A DNA stretch of 41,269 nt from Bacteroidales bacterium (GTDB lineage: Bacteria; Bacteroidota; Bacteroidia; Bacteroidales; UBA932), in assembly GCA_017625535.1 (NCBI GenBank), contig JAGAKR010000002.1, positions 1 through 41,269 on the forward strand. Direction: 5' to 3'. Shown here piece after piece: positions 1 to 8,691 of the stretch. Position numbers and translations under genes: made by a program. Each line of letters begins with the position of its first letter. Position 1 is the first letter of the stretch. The notes under the pieces were generated by a model, which saw only the letters and a list, made by a program, of their open reading frames with translations, was not told where the DNA came from and made no database searches.

Positions 1-38
1 CCTATGTTTGTGGGCGTTAACCAATAAAAAACATTGTT

Positions 39-968
39 ATGGAAATAGTGAAGAGAGAAAGAAGGGTAATGAACCCATTTTTGGACTGGTGTTTCAAGTA
101 TCTTTTTGGAACCGAGGAAAATAAACCAAATCTTATAGGTTTCCTAAATCTTATGCTGATGCCACAGTCCCCGATTGTTGATGTTGAATTTATGAACAAT
201 GAATCCTTGCCGTCATCGCCCGATATAAAGGAGTGTGTGTTTGATATTGTGTGCAAGGACCAGAATGGAGACAGGTATCTGATAGAGGTTCAGAACGGGA
301 AGATGATTGAAATTAAGGACAGGATAATTTATTATACCTGCCGTCTAATGGACCGTATGGGTAAGAGAGGTTCTGGGTGGAATTACAGTGATATAAAGAG
401 GGTGTATACCATCTGTCTTATGAACTTTACATTTGAGAGCAATCCCAAATTGAGGCGTGATATTCAACTTTATGATATAGATGACAATACATTATTTTCT
501 GACAAGATTAACATTATTATGTTGCAGTTGCCTTGTCTAAAGGCAGAAAGTCTTGGGGAGTGCAAAGCAAACTATGAATTATTGTTATATTTGCTAAAAG
601 AAATGCAGGCCGGTATGAAAACAATAGATGAATTGAAGCAGGAGATAGCCAATACAACACTTCCACAAGAGACCAAGGAAGTGTTCTATAGAGTTTTGGA
701 TACAGCAGATGTTGGTTCTCTTTCAGAGAAGGACCAGATGCGATATGAGAGTGCTCTCAAGAACTATCTGGATACAATGAGTTGTATTGAGTATGCTACG
801 GTTAAGGTGAGGGAAGAGGGAAAAGCAGAAGGACTGGCTGAGGGTAAAGCAGAAGGAGAATCCATGGCTAAGGCTTCAATTGCCAAATCCATGAAGGAGA
901 AAGGTTTGGACAACAAGATTATTGCAGAGTGCACCGGCCTGTCGGTTGAGCAGATAAAGGTTTTGTAG
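39..968 (+). CDS. Rpn family PD-(D/E)XK nuclease / putative transposase
   Basis: This is a 309-residue protein of the PD-(D/E)XK nuclease-transposase family (Rpn/YhgA-like). Family members are DNA endonucleases linked to RecA-independent recombination, but the role of this one is unknown. The N-terminal part has the family's pattern of a hydrophobic block ending FLNLML followed by acidic residues. The likely metal-binding core is D69 (FDI), E83 and Q85 (IEVQ). The C-terminal 60 residues have the typical EGKAEG-type repeats and a charged helix-turn-helix-like end. The first ATG is used here; a second in-frame ATG at 69 would begin at MNPF and is also plausible, because many relatives start close to that point. 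No Shine-Dalgarno sequence is seen. The gene is convergent with the ATPase gene downstream, with a double-hairpin repeat between them. Such genes are often multicopy in Bacteroidales, which suggests an accessory gene. Confidence 0.85.
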   Translation: MEIVKRERRVMNPFLDWCFKYLFGTEENKPNLIGFLNLMLMPQSPIVDVEFMNNESLPSSPDIKECVFDIVCKDQNGDRYLIEVQNGKMIEIKDRIIYYTCRLMDRMGKRGSGWNYSDIKRVYTICLMNFTFESNPKLRRDIQLYDIDDNTLFSDKINIIMLQLPCLKAESLGECKANYELLLYLLKEMQAGMKTIDELKQEIANTTLPQETKEVFYRVLDTADVGSLSEKDQMRYESALKNYLDTMSCIEYATVKVREEGKAEGLAEGKAEGESMAKASIAKSMKEKGLDNKIIAECTGLSVEQIKVL

Positions 969-972
969 GTTG

Positions 973-1062
973 TTCCGTTCGGGAAACCACCCATTTTCCC
1001 GGACAAAACTGCAAAAAAAAGATACTCCGTTCGGGAAAACATATCATTTTCCGGACGGAGTA
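973..1062. repeat. 90-bp double-hairpin repeat, copy A (bidirectional terminator)
   Basis: This copy matches 2332-2421 in the same orientation with 4 mismatches in 90 bases. It contains two hairpins. The first pairs GTTCGGGAAA with TTTCCCGGAC. The second pairs ACTCCGT with ACGGAGT and, inside that, GGAAAA with TTTTCC. The second hairpin has A8 before it and a T-rich run after it, so it can act as a terminator for both converging genes (the nuclease and the ATPase). Confidence 0.85.
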
Positions 1063-1090
1063 TTTTTTCTGGGATGCCGGGCAGAGAATT

Positions 1091-2227
1091 TTAATACTTT
1101 TTAAGCCACTCGGCGTAGAAATAGTCATATACACGGTATCTGCCATCCTCTTTTACTATGGTGTCGTTGTTGAGCAATGGTTTAAGCGCAGATTGTAATG
1201 AACTGGCAGAACTCAAGTTGTGTTTTTTTATGAATTCTGCAGATGTGATGTTTGTGGCAATGCACTCTTTTGCAATGGCCAACAGGGCCAGTTTCTGTTT
1301 TGGAGCCAAAATGGAGAACTGCTCCCTATAACTCATATCCTGAGACATGATTACATTTTCCCAGGCAACATCAAACATTCCAAGTCCGCATTTTTCCCCA
1401 GCAGGAGTAAGGGCAAACAGTTCATTCATAATCATCTGTACAAACCAGGTACACCCCTCCAGTCTTGAATAAACCTTTTTTACAAGTTCCTGGTCAATCA
1501 TCTTTCCATAATCCTGGAATTTGCTTATGGCAAATTCCAAGTATGTATCCATATTTATTGGTTTAAGTCCAATTGTTATGGCACTCTGGTAAAATGGCTT
1601 GGATGGAGATTGGAACATATTCCCCATCATATGCCGTTTGCTGCCACAGAAAATGAATTGGGTCTGTCTGCATTTCTGGATTTTACTGCGCAATAGGGCT
1701 TCAATATTTTTCTCGGGGTAACCGCTTATTTGCTGGAATTCATCAATTGCAACAACGCAAGGTTTGTCTGCGCTCTCAAGGTACTCGAATATTTCATCCA
1801 ATGTGGTTTCAGGTGCACTTATGTCTCCCAATCCTATGTCAAATGTAGGTTCTCCAGTAAGAATATCCAGTTTGAACCCCATTCTTAAAGATGCCACAAT
1901 GTTTATGAATTTTTCAAATAACACGCTCTTCCGTGGTTTCAGTTCTTCATATATGGTTTTCCCAAGCAGGTATACCATTTCAGCCAAAGACGAGGTTGAG
2001 TAAATGTCTATAAAGAACAGATAATAATTCTTCTTCATCTCTTCCCGTCCAAAGCAATGCTCAATAAGGCCTGTTTTTCCCATACGTCTTGGAGAAATAA
2101 GTGCCAGATTTCGGCCATTGTAAATCTGTTTAATCAGAAAGTCAGTTTCCTGCTCCCTGTCGCAGAAATATTCTGGTGACACATATTTGCCAACGATAAA
2201 AGGGTTTGTTACCAAAGATTTGCTCAT
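1091..2227 (-). CDS. AAA family ATP-binding protein (archaeal-ATPase-like)
   Basis: This is a 378-residue ATPase of the AAA/archaeal-ATPase-like group that is expanded in Bacteroidetes. The N-terminus carries the usual NPF-G-Y--P-YF-DRE stretch (residues 8-26). The Walker A is SPRRMGKT (K51, T52), and the Walker B is VVAIDEF (D162, E163). A C-terminal winged-helix-like region fits the family. The cellular role is not established; relatives often occur as multicopy accessory genes. It starts at an ATG with no Shine-Dalgarno. The gene is bracketed by two direct copies of a 90-bp repeat (973-1062 and 2332-2421), so it may have arrived, or could leave, as a cassette. The flanking genes look like ordinary chromosome on the rlmH side. 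Confidence 0.85.
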   Translation of the reverse strand: MSKSLVTNPFIVGKYVSPEYFCDREQETDFLIKQIYNGRNLALISPRRMGKTGLIEHCFGREEMKKNYYLFFIDIYSTSSLAEMVYLLGKTIYEELKPRKSVLFEKFINIVASLRMGFKLDILTGEPTFDIGLGDISAPETTLDEIFEYLESADKPCVVAIDEFQQISGYPEKNIEALLRSKIQKCRQTQFIFCGSKRHMMGNMFQSPSKPFYQSAITIGLKPINMDTYLEFAISKFQDYGKMIDQELVKKVYSRLEGCTWFVQMIMNELFALTPAGEKCGLGMFDVAWENVIMSQDMSYREQFSILAPKQKLALLAIAKECIATNITSAEFIKKHNLSSASSLQSALKPLLNNDTIVKEDGRYRVYDYFYAEWLKKY

Positions 2228-2331
2228 ACTTACATGTTTTATTACAAATATAATAATTATATTTTCAATAATTGCAACTCAGTAAAATCTATCTGAAATT
2301 TTTCTTCACTTTTTTGGGGAATCATAAATGT

Positions 2332-2421
2332 TTCCGTTCGGGAAACCACCCATTTCCCCGAACCAAACTGCAAAAAAAAGATACTCCGTTCGGGAAAACA
2401 TATCATTTTCCGGGCGGAGTA
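2332..2421. repeat. 90-bp double-hairpin repeat, copy B
   Basis: This is the second copy of the element at 973-1062. Compared with copy A, the first hairpin has GAAC where A has GGAC. That changes a G-T wobble to an A-T pair, so the fold is kept. Read on the minus strand, the second hairpin is followed by ATCTTTTTTTT, which makes it a likely terminator for the DUF4783 gene. Confidence 0.85.
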
Positions 2422-2457
2422 CTTAATTCTTAGGGGGGCAGGCCCCGGGACTGTGAG

Positions 2458-2850
2458 TTATTCTCTCTCTATCCTCAATTGCTGTATCTGGTTCCCTTTT
2501 TCCTGGGTCATTACAAAGAGGGTAACCCTGAATTTCTCGCCGCCGGCGCTCAGGCTGCCAATGGCATAGGTGAGTGGGGCTTTGCCGCTCTTGTGCACTA
2601 TTGAGAAACTTTTTGGGGTGTAGTTTACAAAGAAATCCTTCATTATCTGGGTGGCCTGAACCTTGCTGCAAGCACTTACAGAGCCCAGGATATCAAGTTC
2701 CAGGTTGCTTGCAAACCAGGCTGAGAGTTTGTCAGAGTCTCCCATCTGAAGGTATTTGCCAATAGGTACAAATACATCTGCCTGTTTCTGGGCAAATGAA
2801 CAGTTGAAGAAAATCATTGTTGCCGCAATGGCCAGAATTATCTTTTTCAT
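2458..2850 (-). CDS. DUF4783 domain-containing secreted protein
   Basis: This is a 130-residue exported protein. The N-terminus is a Sec signal peptide (MKKIILA, hydrophobic core, then a site near CSFAQ). The rest fits DUF4783, a small NTF2-like/lumazine-binding-like fold found in Bacteroidetes, with the motif FVPIGKYLQMGDSDKLSAWF and a conserved NYTPKSFSIVHKSG segment. Its function is unknown. I chose the ATG at 2850 because the longer frame from 2880 adds ten residues ahead of a clean signal peptide. A C within the signal region (FFNCS) leaves a lipoprotein reading possible, but it is a poor lipobox. The gene is divergent from rlmH, and its terminator is the hairpin of repeat copy B. Confidence 0.8.
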   Translation of the reverse strand: MKKIILAIAATMIFFNCSFAQKQADVFVPIGKYLQMGDSDKLSAWFASNLELDILGSVSACSKVQATQIMKDFFVNYTPKSFSIVHKSGKAPLTYAIGSLSAGGEKFRVTLFVMTQEKGNQIQQLRIERE

Positions 2851-2918
2851 ATTATTGTAAGCCAAGTTTATAATGTGCAAATAACGGCATTAAACTTGCA
2901 AAAAACAAGCCATATTCC

Positions 2919-2926
2919 TACTTTTG
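2919..2926 (+). promoter_or_regulatory. Bacteroidota -7 element upstream of rlmH
   Basis: TACTTTTG matches the Bacteroidota -7 consensus TAnnTTTG. A TTG lies 20 bases upstream (2896-2898), in the -33 position. The element ends only 5 bases before the rlmH ATG, so the transcript would be leaderless or nearly so. Confidence 0.5.
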
Positions 2927-2931
2927 TTAGT

Positions 2932-3405
2932 ATGAAGATTACTTTATTGCTTGTTGGGAAGACCGCATTCCCCTACATAAACGAGGGAATTGCCATATAT
3001 GAAAAGCGCCTGCAGCACTATGTGAATTATGCCAGGGTGGAGATTCCTGAACTCAAAGGGGTTCAGGCAATGAGCCGTGAGCAGATTAAGGTGAAGGAGG
3101 GGGAACTTATCCTCAAGAACATAAAGGCTGCGGATGATGTAATCCTCCTTGATGAGCGTGGGAGCACCTACACCTCACTGGAGTGGGCCTCACATCTCCA
3201 GAAGAAGATAAATTATGAGGGGAAAGATATAGTATTTGTGATAGGGGGGGCATACGGCTTCTCCCAGAAGGTGTACCAGAGGGCAAACGGCAAAATCTCA
3301 CTTTCAAAGATGACATTCTCCCACCAGATAATAAGGGTGATTTTCCTGGAACAACTCTACAGGGCCTTTACTATAATGAAGGGGGAACCTTACCACCACG
3401 AATAG
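2932..3405 (+). CDS. rlmH: 23S rRNA (pseudouridine1915-N3)-methyltransferase RlmH
   Basis: This 157-residue SPOUT-family methyltransferase transfers a methyl group from SAM to pseudouridine 1915 of 23S rRNA (helix 69) in the assembled ribosome. The length is the family norm. The diagnostic features are the N-terminal MKITLLLVGKT, the SAM-binding FVIGGAYGFS loop, and the C-terminal end LSLSKMTFSHQIIRVIFLEQ through YHHE. The start is the ATG at 2932; the open frame reaches back to 2875, but the upstream residues do not belong to the family. It is followed after 18 bases by the large histidine kinase gene on the same strand, so the two may be co-transcribed. Confidence 0.97.
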   Translation: MKITLLLVGKTAFPYINEGIAIYEKRLQHYVNYARVEIPELKGVQAMSREQIKVKEGELILKNIKAADDVILLDERGSTYTSLEWASHLQKKINYEGKDIVFVIGGAYGFSQKVYQRANGKISLSKMTFSHQIIRVIFLEQLYRAFTIMKGEPYHHE

Positions 3406-3423
3406 CAGTTTACATTTGCAGCA

Positions 3424-6400
3424 ATGCAGGGAAGATCCACACATATTGCAGATTTGGCCGGCGCTGTATGGGGCGGTATAAAACGGATGGCAACACTCCT
3501 GTTGGACAACAGGACAACCCTGTTTATGTTTATCGCTGCAGCACTGCTTCTTGTCTCATATATTGCAGTACCGGGCGGGGGCGGACTTGAGGCCGAGGCG
3601 GAGAAATTGCAGAGAAGGATACAGAGCAGGCAGCATATTCTGGAGGAGTATGTTGAAACAGCACTGCAGATTCCTGTAGATGAGTGGCTGCAGTTGGAGG
3701 ATTTTCCTCCCGATATGGTAATATACCGGTACAATGCAGATACTCTCCAGTCCTGGGCAAACCAGTTCCCCGTGGCAAATGATGAGGTGGATGTGCTCAC
3801 TTTGTGGTATGGAATAAACCACCTGAACAGCAGGAGCCTCTACAATGCACCACTGGCCTACCTCACAGAGCAGGAGCAGTATGTTAACCTGGGTTCCGCC
3901 TGGTATGTGGTGAAGGTCTATAGGCAGGGTGCTGTAAAAGTGATTTCAGGACTCCTCATAAAGACAGAATACCTCTCAAACAACACCATACTTGCCAGCA
4001 AGATAAACCCTGAACTGGGCATTAAGAAGAGGCTGAGCCTTACCCCTGTAACATTTGATGAGGGGCTTGTGGTAAGCGGTATTGGCGGGGGGGCGCTCTT
4101 CTCTGTAAGTGATGAGATAATGGCGTTCAGTTCGGGAATGGCTGTTCCGTTGAAGTGGCTTGCCCTCTTCTTCCTCTGTGCCGCCCTTTACTCATTCTTC
4201 TACAACAGACGCAATTTCAAGGCACTTGCAATATATGTTGCCGGACTCACCTTTGCCAGGTATCTCTGTTTCGGGCTGGCTGCAGGACTCCGGTACTATT
4301 CTCCTGTATTCTCACCAAACCTCTATGCAGACTCAGGAATCTTCTCCTCATTCGGCAACTTCCTCCTCAACAACCTCTATGTAACGCTGGTTGTGCTTGG
4401 AATATACTTGCTCAGGAAGAGATTCATCCTGCTGCTCAAACACTCGGGGAAATGGGGCAGATATTCCATCCATTTCCTCCTGGGGCTTCTTCCGGTGCTC
4501 CTTGCAGGTTATATAAACTATGCCTTCCACTCCCTTATAAACAACTCAAATATAGTTCTGGAACTCTACAGGCTTGAAGAGTTGGGCGTATATTCCATTA
4601 TGGCATATGCCTCCTTTGCCCTGCTGTTTATAGTCCTTTACCTTACCTTGCAACTTTTTGTACCAACCCTTCCTTTTGTGCGCAAGAGCACATTGCTAAG
4701 GCCCAAATACATGCTTGCATACATATGCATAATCTCCCTCTACACATTGGCTACGGTAAGTACGCTGGGCTTTAAAAAAGAGGTTTCGGGAAGTAAGGTG
4801 TGGGCAAACAAACTTGCTGTGGAGAGGGATATAAGCCTTGAACTCCAACTCCGTTCTATAGAGCCCAAACTGGTCTCTGACCCTATAATTGGGGCAATGC
4901 TGGGGCTCCCGCAGGAGAGATACAGCCTTATACAGAACAGAATGGAGGAACTGTACCTGAAAGGTGTAAACCAGAAATATGAGATAAGCATAACCATATG
5001 CCGTCCCAATGACATGCTTTTGGACAGCAAATGGCAGCAGATGGTAGACTGCTCGTCATACTACCAGGATCTCCTTGCATCTGCAGTGCCTCTGGCAACC
5101 GGCTCCAACTTCTTTTTCCTGAACAACTACAACGGAAGGGTAAGTTATCTTGGAGTGCTCAGATACACCAGCCCGGTGCATGGTCCCATAACAATGTATA
5201 TGGAGTTTGAATCCAGGTACACCAAAGATGTGGCTGAGTACACCGCAGTCCTTTTTGATTACAAGCCATCAGACAATGTAAATATGCCAAGTGCATATTC
5301 ATATGCAAAATACATAGACAACCGCCTGGTAATATACCGGGGCAACTATGTATATCCAATGGTTTGTAATCCCGACGAATACCGTCAGGGATTCTCGGTG
5401 GTGAAGGATGAAGACAACCTCCATTTTGTAACCAGGGCGGAGAATGACAACCTCATAATTATAACCAGGGCAAACCGCAGCATTGTGCCGTATCTGGTCT
5501 CATTCTCATATATAATGCTCTTCTACAGCGGAATAATGTTCCTTTTTGCCCGCACAAGGTCTATGGGCAGGAGGAATATGAGGATAACCCTTCCTAAGAA
5601 TTCGTTCAGGAGGAAAATCACATACCTCATTACAATTTCATTGGTGGTATCCCTCATTTCAATGGGATTTGGCAGTGTATGGTTCTGCCTAAACTATTAC
5701 AGGGAGAGCAACAGCCTGCAGATGGAGGAGAGGCTGCAGACAGTGCAGCAGACGCTGTCTGACCAGTGCAAATTTGCCGAGAGTTATAACGAGATAAATA
5801 CTTCGTCTGTATTCCAGTCACTGGAAAGGCTGGCACAGAATACCCAGACAACCATAAATATTTTTGATCCGCACGGAAGGCTGATGCGCTCAACCCAGCC
5901 TGAACTGTTCGACCGTTATCTCCTGGCATCCAGAATCCATCCCGATGCATATTATCAACTGGTAAAGGAGAAGAAGATGCAGGTAATTACAAAAGAGAAA
6001 CTGGGTGAACTCAATTACTCGTCTCTCTATGCACCAATATACAATGCGGAGGGAAAATTGGTTGCCATTGCAAATATCCCGTATTTTGCAAAGGTCTCCG
6101 ATTTGTCGGGAGACATATCAACAATCCTTGCGGCAATTATAAATGTGTACATTTTGTTGCTCCTTGCTGCAATTTTTGGAGGTACGGCTCTTGCAAACCA
6201 GTTGTCAAAACCTCTGGCGGAGATTGGAAACAAGATGAAACTGATAGATGTTTCCAAGAAGGCAGAGCATATTGATTACAGGAACAAGGATGAATTGGGA
6301 GAACTGGTTGGGGCATACAACAAGATGGTTGATGACCTTGAAGAAAGTACCCGGCGCCTGGCACAGACAGAGAGGGAGCAGGCCTGGAGCGAGATGGCCC

Positions 6401-7041
6401 GCCAGATAGCCCACGAAATAAAGAATCCGCTTACCCCTATGCGTCTGAGCATACAGCACCTGATAAGGCTCAAACAAAGGGGTGTTGATGGATGGGAAGA
6501 GAAGTTTGAGGAGGTTGCAAGTTCAATTCTTGAGCAGATAGACATCCTGTCCAATACTGCATCAGAGTTCTCAAGTTTTGCCAAGTTCTATTATGAAGAG
6601 AACTCTGTAATTGATCTGGCTGAACTTATAAATGACCAGAGGGTGTTCTTTGATACCAGGGACAACATACGCATATCATATGATTACTGCCATAGAGATT
6701 GCAATGTGTTTGCCCGTAAGGGACAGATAATAAGGGTACTTGTGAATCTTGTCTCAAATGCCATACAGGCACTTGAAGAGGGAGGAGGATATATACGCAT
6801 TACTTTGCGTGAAGATGCCGGCTGTTATGTGGTGGCAATAGATGACAATGGCCCGGGTGTAAAGGATGAGGATACTGTGAAACTCTTCAAGCCAAACTTT
6901 ACCACAAAGAGCAGCGGAACCGGTCTTGGACTTGCAATCTGCCGCAATATCATTGAGCAGAGTGGCGGCAAAATCTCCTACAGGCGCTCGGATTTGGGTG
7001 GTGCCTGCTTCTCGTTCAGCCTGCCTGTTTACAATGGATAA
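3424..7041 (+). CDS. large membrane sensor histidine kinase (NtrY-like, HAMP)
   Basis: This is a 1205-residue histidine kinase. Residues about 30-50 form one membrane segment. A cluster of about six membrane segments follows at about 240-450, then an extracytoplasmic region to about 690. Further membrane segments at about 690, 740 and 915 frame a second extracytoplasmic sensor region. A HAMP domain leads to a DHp domain with phospho-acceptor H997 in ARQIAHEIKNPLTPM, which is the NtrY-type H box. The catalytic domain has N box NLVSNAIQALE, DDNGPGV and GTGLGLAI. No response regulator is adjacent, so its partner is elsewhere. Kinases of this size and layout occur in many Bacteroidetes, but their signals are unknown. 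It lies 18 bases after rlmH and ends in a strong bidirectional terminator shared with der. Confidence 0.9.
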   Translation: MQGRSTHIADLAGAVWGGIKRMATLLLDNRTTLFMFIAAALLLVSYIAVPGGGGLEAEAEKLQRRIQSRQHILEEYVETALQIPVDEWLQLEDFPPDMVIYRYNADTLQSWANQFPVANDEVDVLTLWYGINHLNSRSLYNAPLAYLTEQEQYVNLGSAWYVVKVYRQGAVKVISGLLIKTEYLSNNTILASKINPELGIKKRLSLTPVTFDEGLVVSGIGGGALFSVSDEIMAFSSGMAVPLKWLALFFLCAALYSFFYNRRNFKALAIYVAGLTFARYLCFGLAAGLRYYSPVFSPNLYADSGIFSSFGNFLLNNLYVTLVVLGIYLLRKRFILLLKHSGKWGRYSIHFLLGLLPVLLAGYINYAFHSLINNSNIVLELYRLEELGVYSIMAYASFALLFIVLYLTLQLFVPTLPFVRKSTLLRPKYMLAYICIISLYTLATVSTLGFKKEVSGSKVWANKLAVERDISLELQLRSIEPKLVSDPIIGAMLGLPQERYSLIQNRMEELYLKGVNQKYEISITICRPNDMLLDSKWQQMVDCSSYYQDLLASAVPLATGSNFFFLNNYNGRVSYLGVLRYTSPVHGPITMYMEFESRYTKDVAEYTAVLFDYKPSDNVNMPSAYSYAKYIDNRLVIYRGNYVYPMVCNPDEYRQGFSVVKDEDNLHFVTRAENDNLIIITRANRSIVPYLVSFSYIMLFYSGIMFLFARTRSMGRRNMRITLPKNSFRRKITYLITISLVVSLISMGFGSVWFCLNYYRESNSLQMEERLQTVQQTLSDQCKFAESYNEINTSSVFQSLERLAQNTQTTINIFDPHGRLMRSTQPELFDRYLLASRIHPDAYYQLVKEKKMQVITKEKLGELNYSSLYAPIYNAEGKLVAIANIPYFAKVSDLSGDISTILAAIINVYILLLLAAIFGGTALANQLSKPLAEIGNKMKLIDVSKKAEHIDYRNKDELGELVGAYNKMVDDLEESTRRLAQTEREQAWSEMARQIAHEIKNPLTPMRLSIQHLIRLKQRGVDGWEEKFEEVASSILEQIDILSNTASEFSSFAKFYYEENSVIDLAELINDQRVFFDTRDNIRISYDYCHRDCNVFARKGQIIRVLVNLVSNAIQALEEGGGYIRITLREDAGCYVVAIDDNGPGVKDEDTVKLFKPNFTTKSSGTGLGLAICRNIIEQSGGKISYRRSDLGGACFSFSLPVYNG

Positions 7042-7080
7042 AAAAAGCAACCCTTTTGGAGTTGCTTTTTTTTTATCCAT
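7034..7080. terminator. bidirectional terminator between histidine kinase and der
   Basis: A long stem pairs ATGGAT-A7-GCAAC with GTTGC-T9-ATCCAT around the loop CCTTTTGGA. It carries a T-run on each strand and includes the histidine kinase stop codon and the first base of the der stop codon. It would end both convergent transcripts. Confidence 0.9.
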
Positions 7081-8393
7081 TATTTCTGTCTCAAGAAAAT
7101 CTGTACCGGAACACCATTGAAGTTGAAATGCTCGCGGAGCCTGTTCTCCAGGAACCTCTTGTATGGCTCCCTGATGTATTGTGGGAGGTTGCAGAAGAAT
7201 GCGAATGAAGGGCTCTGGCTTGGAAGCTGGGTAATGTATTTGATCTTTATGTATTTACCTTTCCATGCAGGTGGCGGATAGTTCTCTATCTCCGGAAGCA
7301 TAGCCTCGTTGAGCTGCGAAGTAGGTATCTTGCGTGAGTAGTTGTCGTACACCTCTGTTGCAGCCTTGAGCACGTCAAATATCCTCTGTTTGTTGATTAC
7401 AGATGTAAAGATGATAGGTACATCTGTAAATGGTGCAATGCGGTTGAGGATATCCTCCTTGAACTTTTTCATTGTATTGGTATCCTTCTCAATTGCATCC
7501 CATTTGTTCACCACAATTACAACACCTTTCTTGTTCCTCTGTATCAGATTGTAGATGGCCATATCCTGGGCCTCAATTCCGGCCTGGGCATCTATCATAA
7601 GTATACATACATCGGAGTTCTCAATTGAGCGTACGGCACGCATTACAGAGTAGAACTCAAGGTCTTCCTTAACCTTGTTCTTCTTCCTGAGGCCTGCGGT
7701 ATCCACAAGCATAAAGTCATATCCGAACTTGTTGTATCTGGTTGATATTGAATCCCTGGTGGTTCCTGCTATATTGGTTACAATGTTCCTGTCTTCACCC
7801 AGGAGGGCATTTGTCATTGATGATTTTCCAACATTCGGCTTTCCTACAATGGTGATTCTTGGAATGCTCTCATCCTCGTGGTCTATTACAACGTCGTTAT
7901 TGTCGGGAAGAAGTTCGCAGATCTTGTCCAACAGGTCTCCTGTGCCGCTTCCGCTTGCCGCTGCAATGCAGAAAGGCTCACCAAGGCCAAGGGCGTTGAA
8001 CTCATAGGAACCGTACATCTTGTCTCCTGTGTCAACCTTGTTCACTGCAAGAATTACAGGTTTCTTGCATCTGCGGAGAATGGAGGCTATCTCTGAATCG
8101 TAGTCAGTTATGCCGGTAGCCACCTCGCACAGGAAGAGGATCACATCTGCCTCCTCTATTGCCAGGGATACCTGTTTGCGGATTTCACCCTCAAAAATAT
8201 CATCCGAGTTGCTGGTGTAACCGCCGGTGTCAACTACAGAGAACTCCTTGCCGCACCACTCGCTTTTCCCGTAATGGCGGTCTCTGGTTACTCCCGCAGT
8301 TTCATCAACAATGGCCTGCCTCATTCCTACAAGCCTGTTGAAAAGGGTTGATTTGCCCACGTTGGGCCTTCCTACAATTGCTACAATTCCCAT
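7080..8393 (-). CDS. der: ribosome biogenesis GTPase Der (EngA)
   Basis: This 437-residue protein with two tandem GTPase domains is needed for 50S ribosomal subunit maturation. The first G domain begins with [18 protein letters not shown] at the N-terminus, with DTGGY as its G3 motif and NKVD as G4. The second has [22 protein letters not shown] and NKWD. A KH-like domain forms the C-terminus. The length is typical of Der. It is the last gene of a minus-strand run (engB, prs, nadE, small membrane protein, der), with only 15 bases separating it from the small-protein gene upstream. Confidence 0.98.
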   Translation of the reverse strand: MGIVAIVGRPNVGKSTLFNRLVGMRQAIVDETAGVTRDRHYGKSEWCGKEFSVVDTGGYTSNSDDIFEGEIRKQVSLAIEEADVILFLCEVATGITDYDSEIASILRRCKKPVILAVNKVDTGDKMYGSYEFNALGLGEPFCIAAASGSGTGDLLDKICELLPDNNDVVIDHEDESIPRITIVGKPNVGKSSMTNALLGEDRNIVTNIAGTTRDSISTRYNKFGYDFMLVDTAGLRKKNKVKEDLEFYSVMRAVRSIENSDVCILMIDAQAGIEAQDMAIYNLIQRNKKGVVIVVNKWDAIEKDTNTMKKFKEDILNRIAPFTDVPIIFTSVINKQRIFDVLKAATEVYDNYSRKIPTSQLNEAMLPEIENYPPPAWKGKYIKIKYITQLPSQSPSFAFFCNLPQYIREPYKRFLENRLREHFNFNGVPVQIFLRQK

Positions 8394-8408
8394 AAAATCT
8401 CCATTTTT

Positions 8409-8648
8409 TTAGCAGCCCATACCGCTACTTCCGCAGTCTGAATTGCACTCTCCACTGTTTTTTTTCTGTTTCTTTCCCCAAAGTTTCTTCTCTTCCATTT
8501 TTGCGCACTGGATGCCACGTTTGCGCATTTCGCGGTTGTGTTCAATCTCGGTTTCGGGGAATTTTCCGTCTTTTCTGAATATGATGTTGAAACACAGGCC
8601 TATTATACACAAGCCTACCAGAAAAATTGTAAATAAAAGCAGTTTCAT
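8409..8648 (-). CDS. small single-pass membrane protein, Cys-rich tail
   Basis: This 79-residue protein has an N-terminal membrane segment (residues 2-24) followed by a charged cytoplasmic-type region. That region includes an N-x-x-MRKRGIQC motif of a kind I recall from small unnamed Bacteroidetes proteins. The C-terminus is rich in Cys, Gly and Ser (four Cys with the one at the end of GMGC). No function is known to me. The Cys-rich tail may bind metal or an iron-sulfur cluster, as in NqrM-type maturation factors, but this is only a guess. It sits 43 bases after nadE and 15 bases before der in the same orientation. Confidence 0.7.
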   Translation of the reverse strand: MKLLLFTIFLVGLCIIGLCFNIIFRKDGKFPETEIEHNREMRKRGIQCAKMEEKKLWGKKQKKNSGECNSDCGSSGMGC

Positions 8649-8691
8649 AATCTTACAGTTTATCTACATATACACACAACCCTGTACATTG

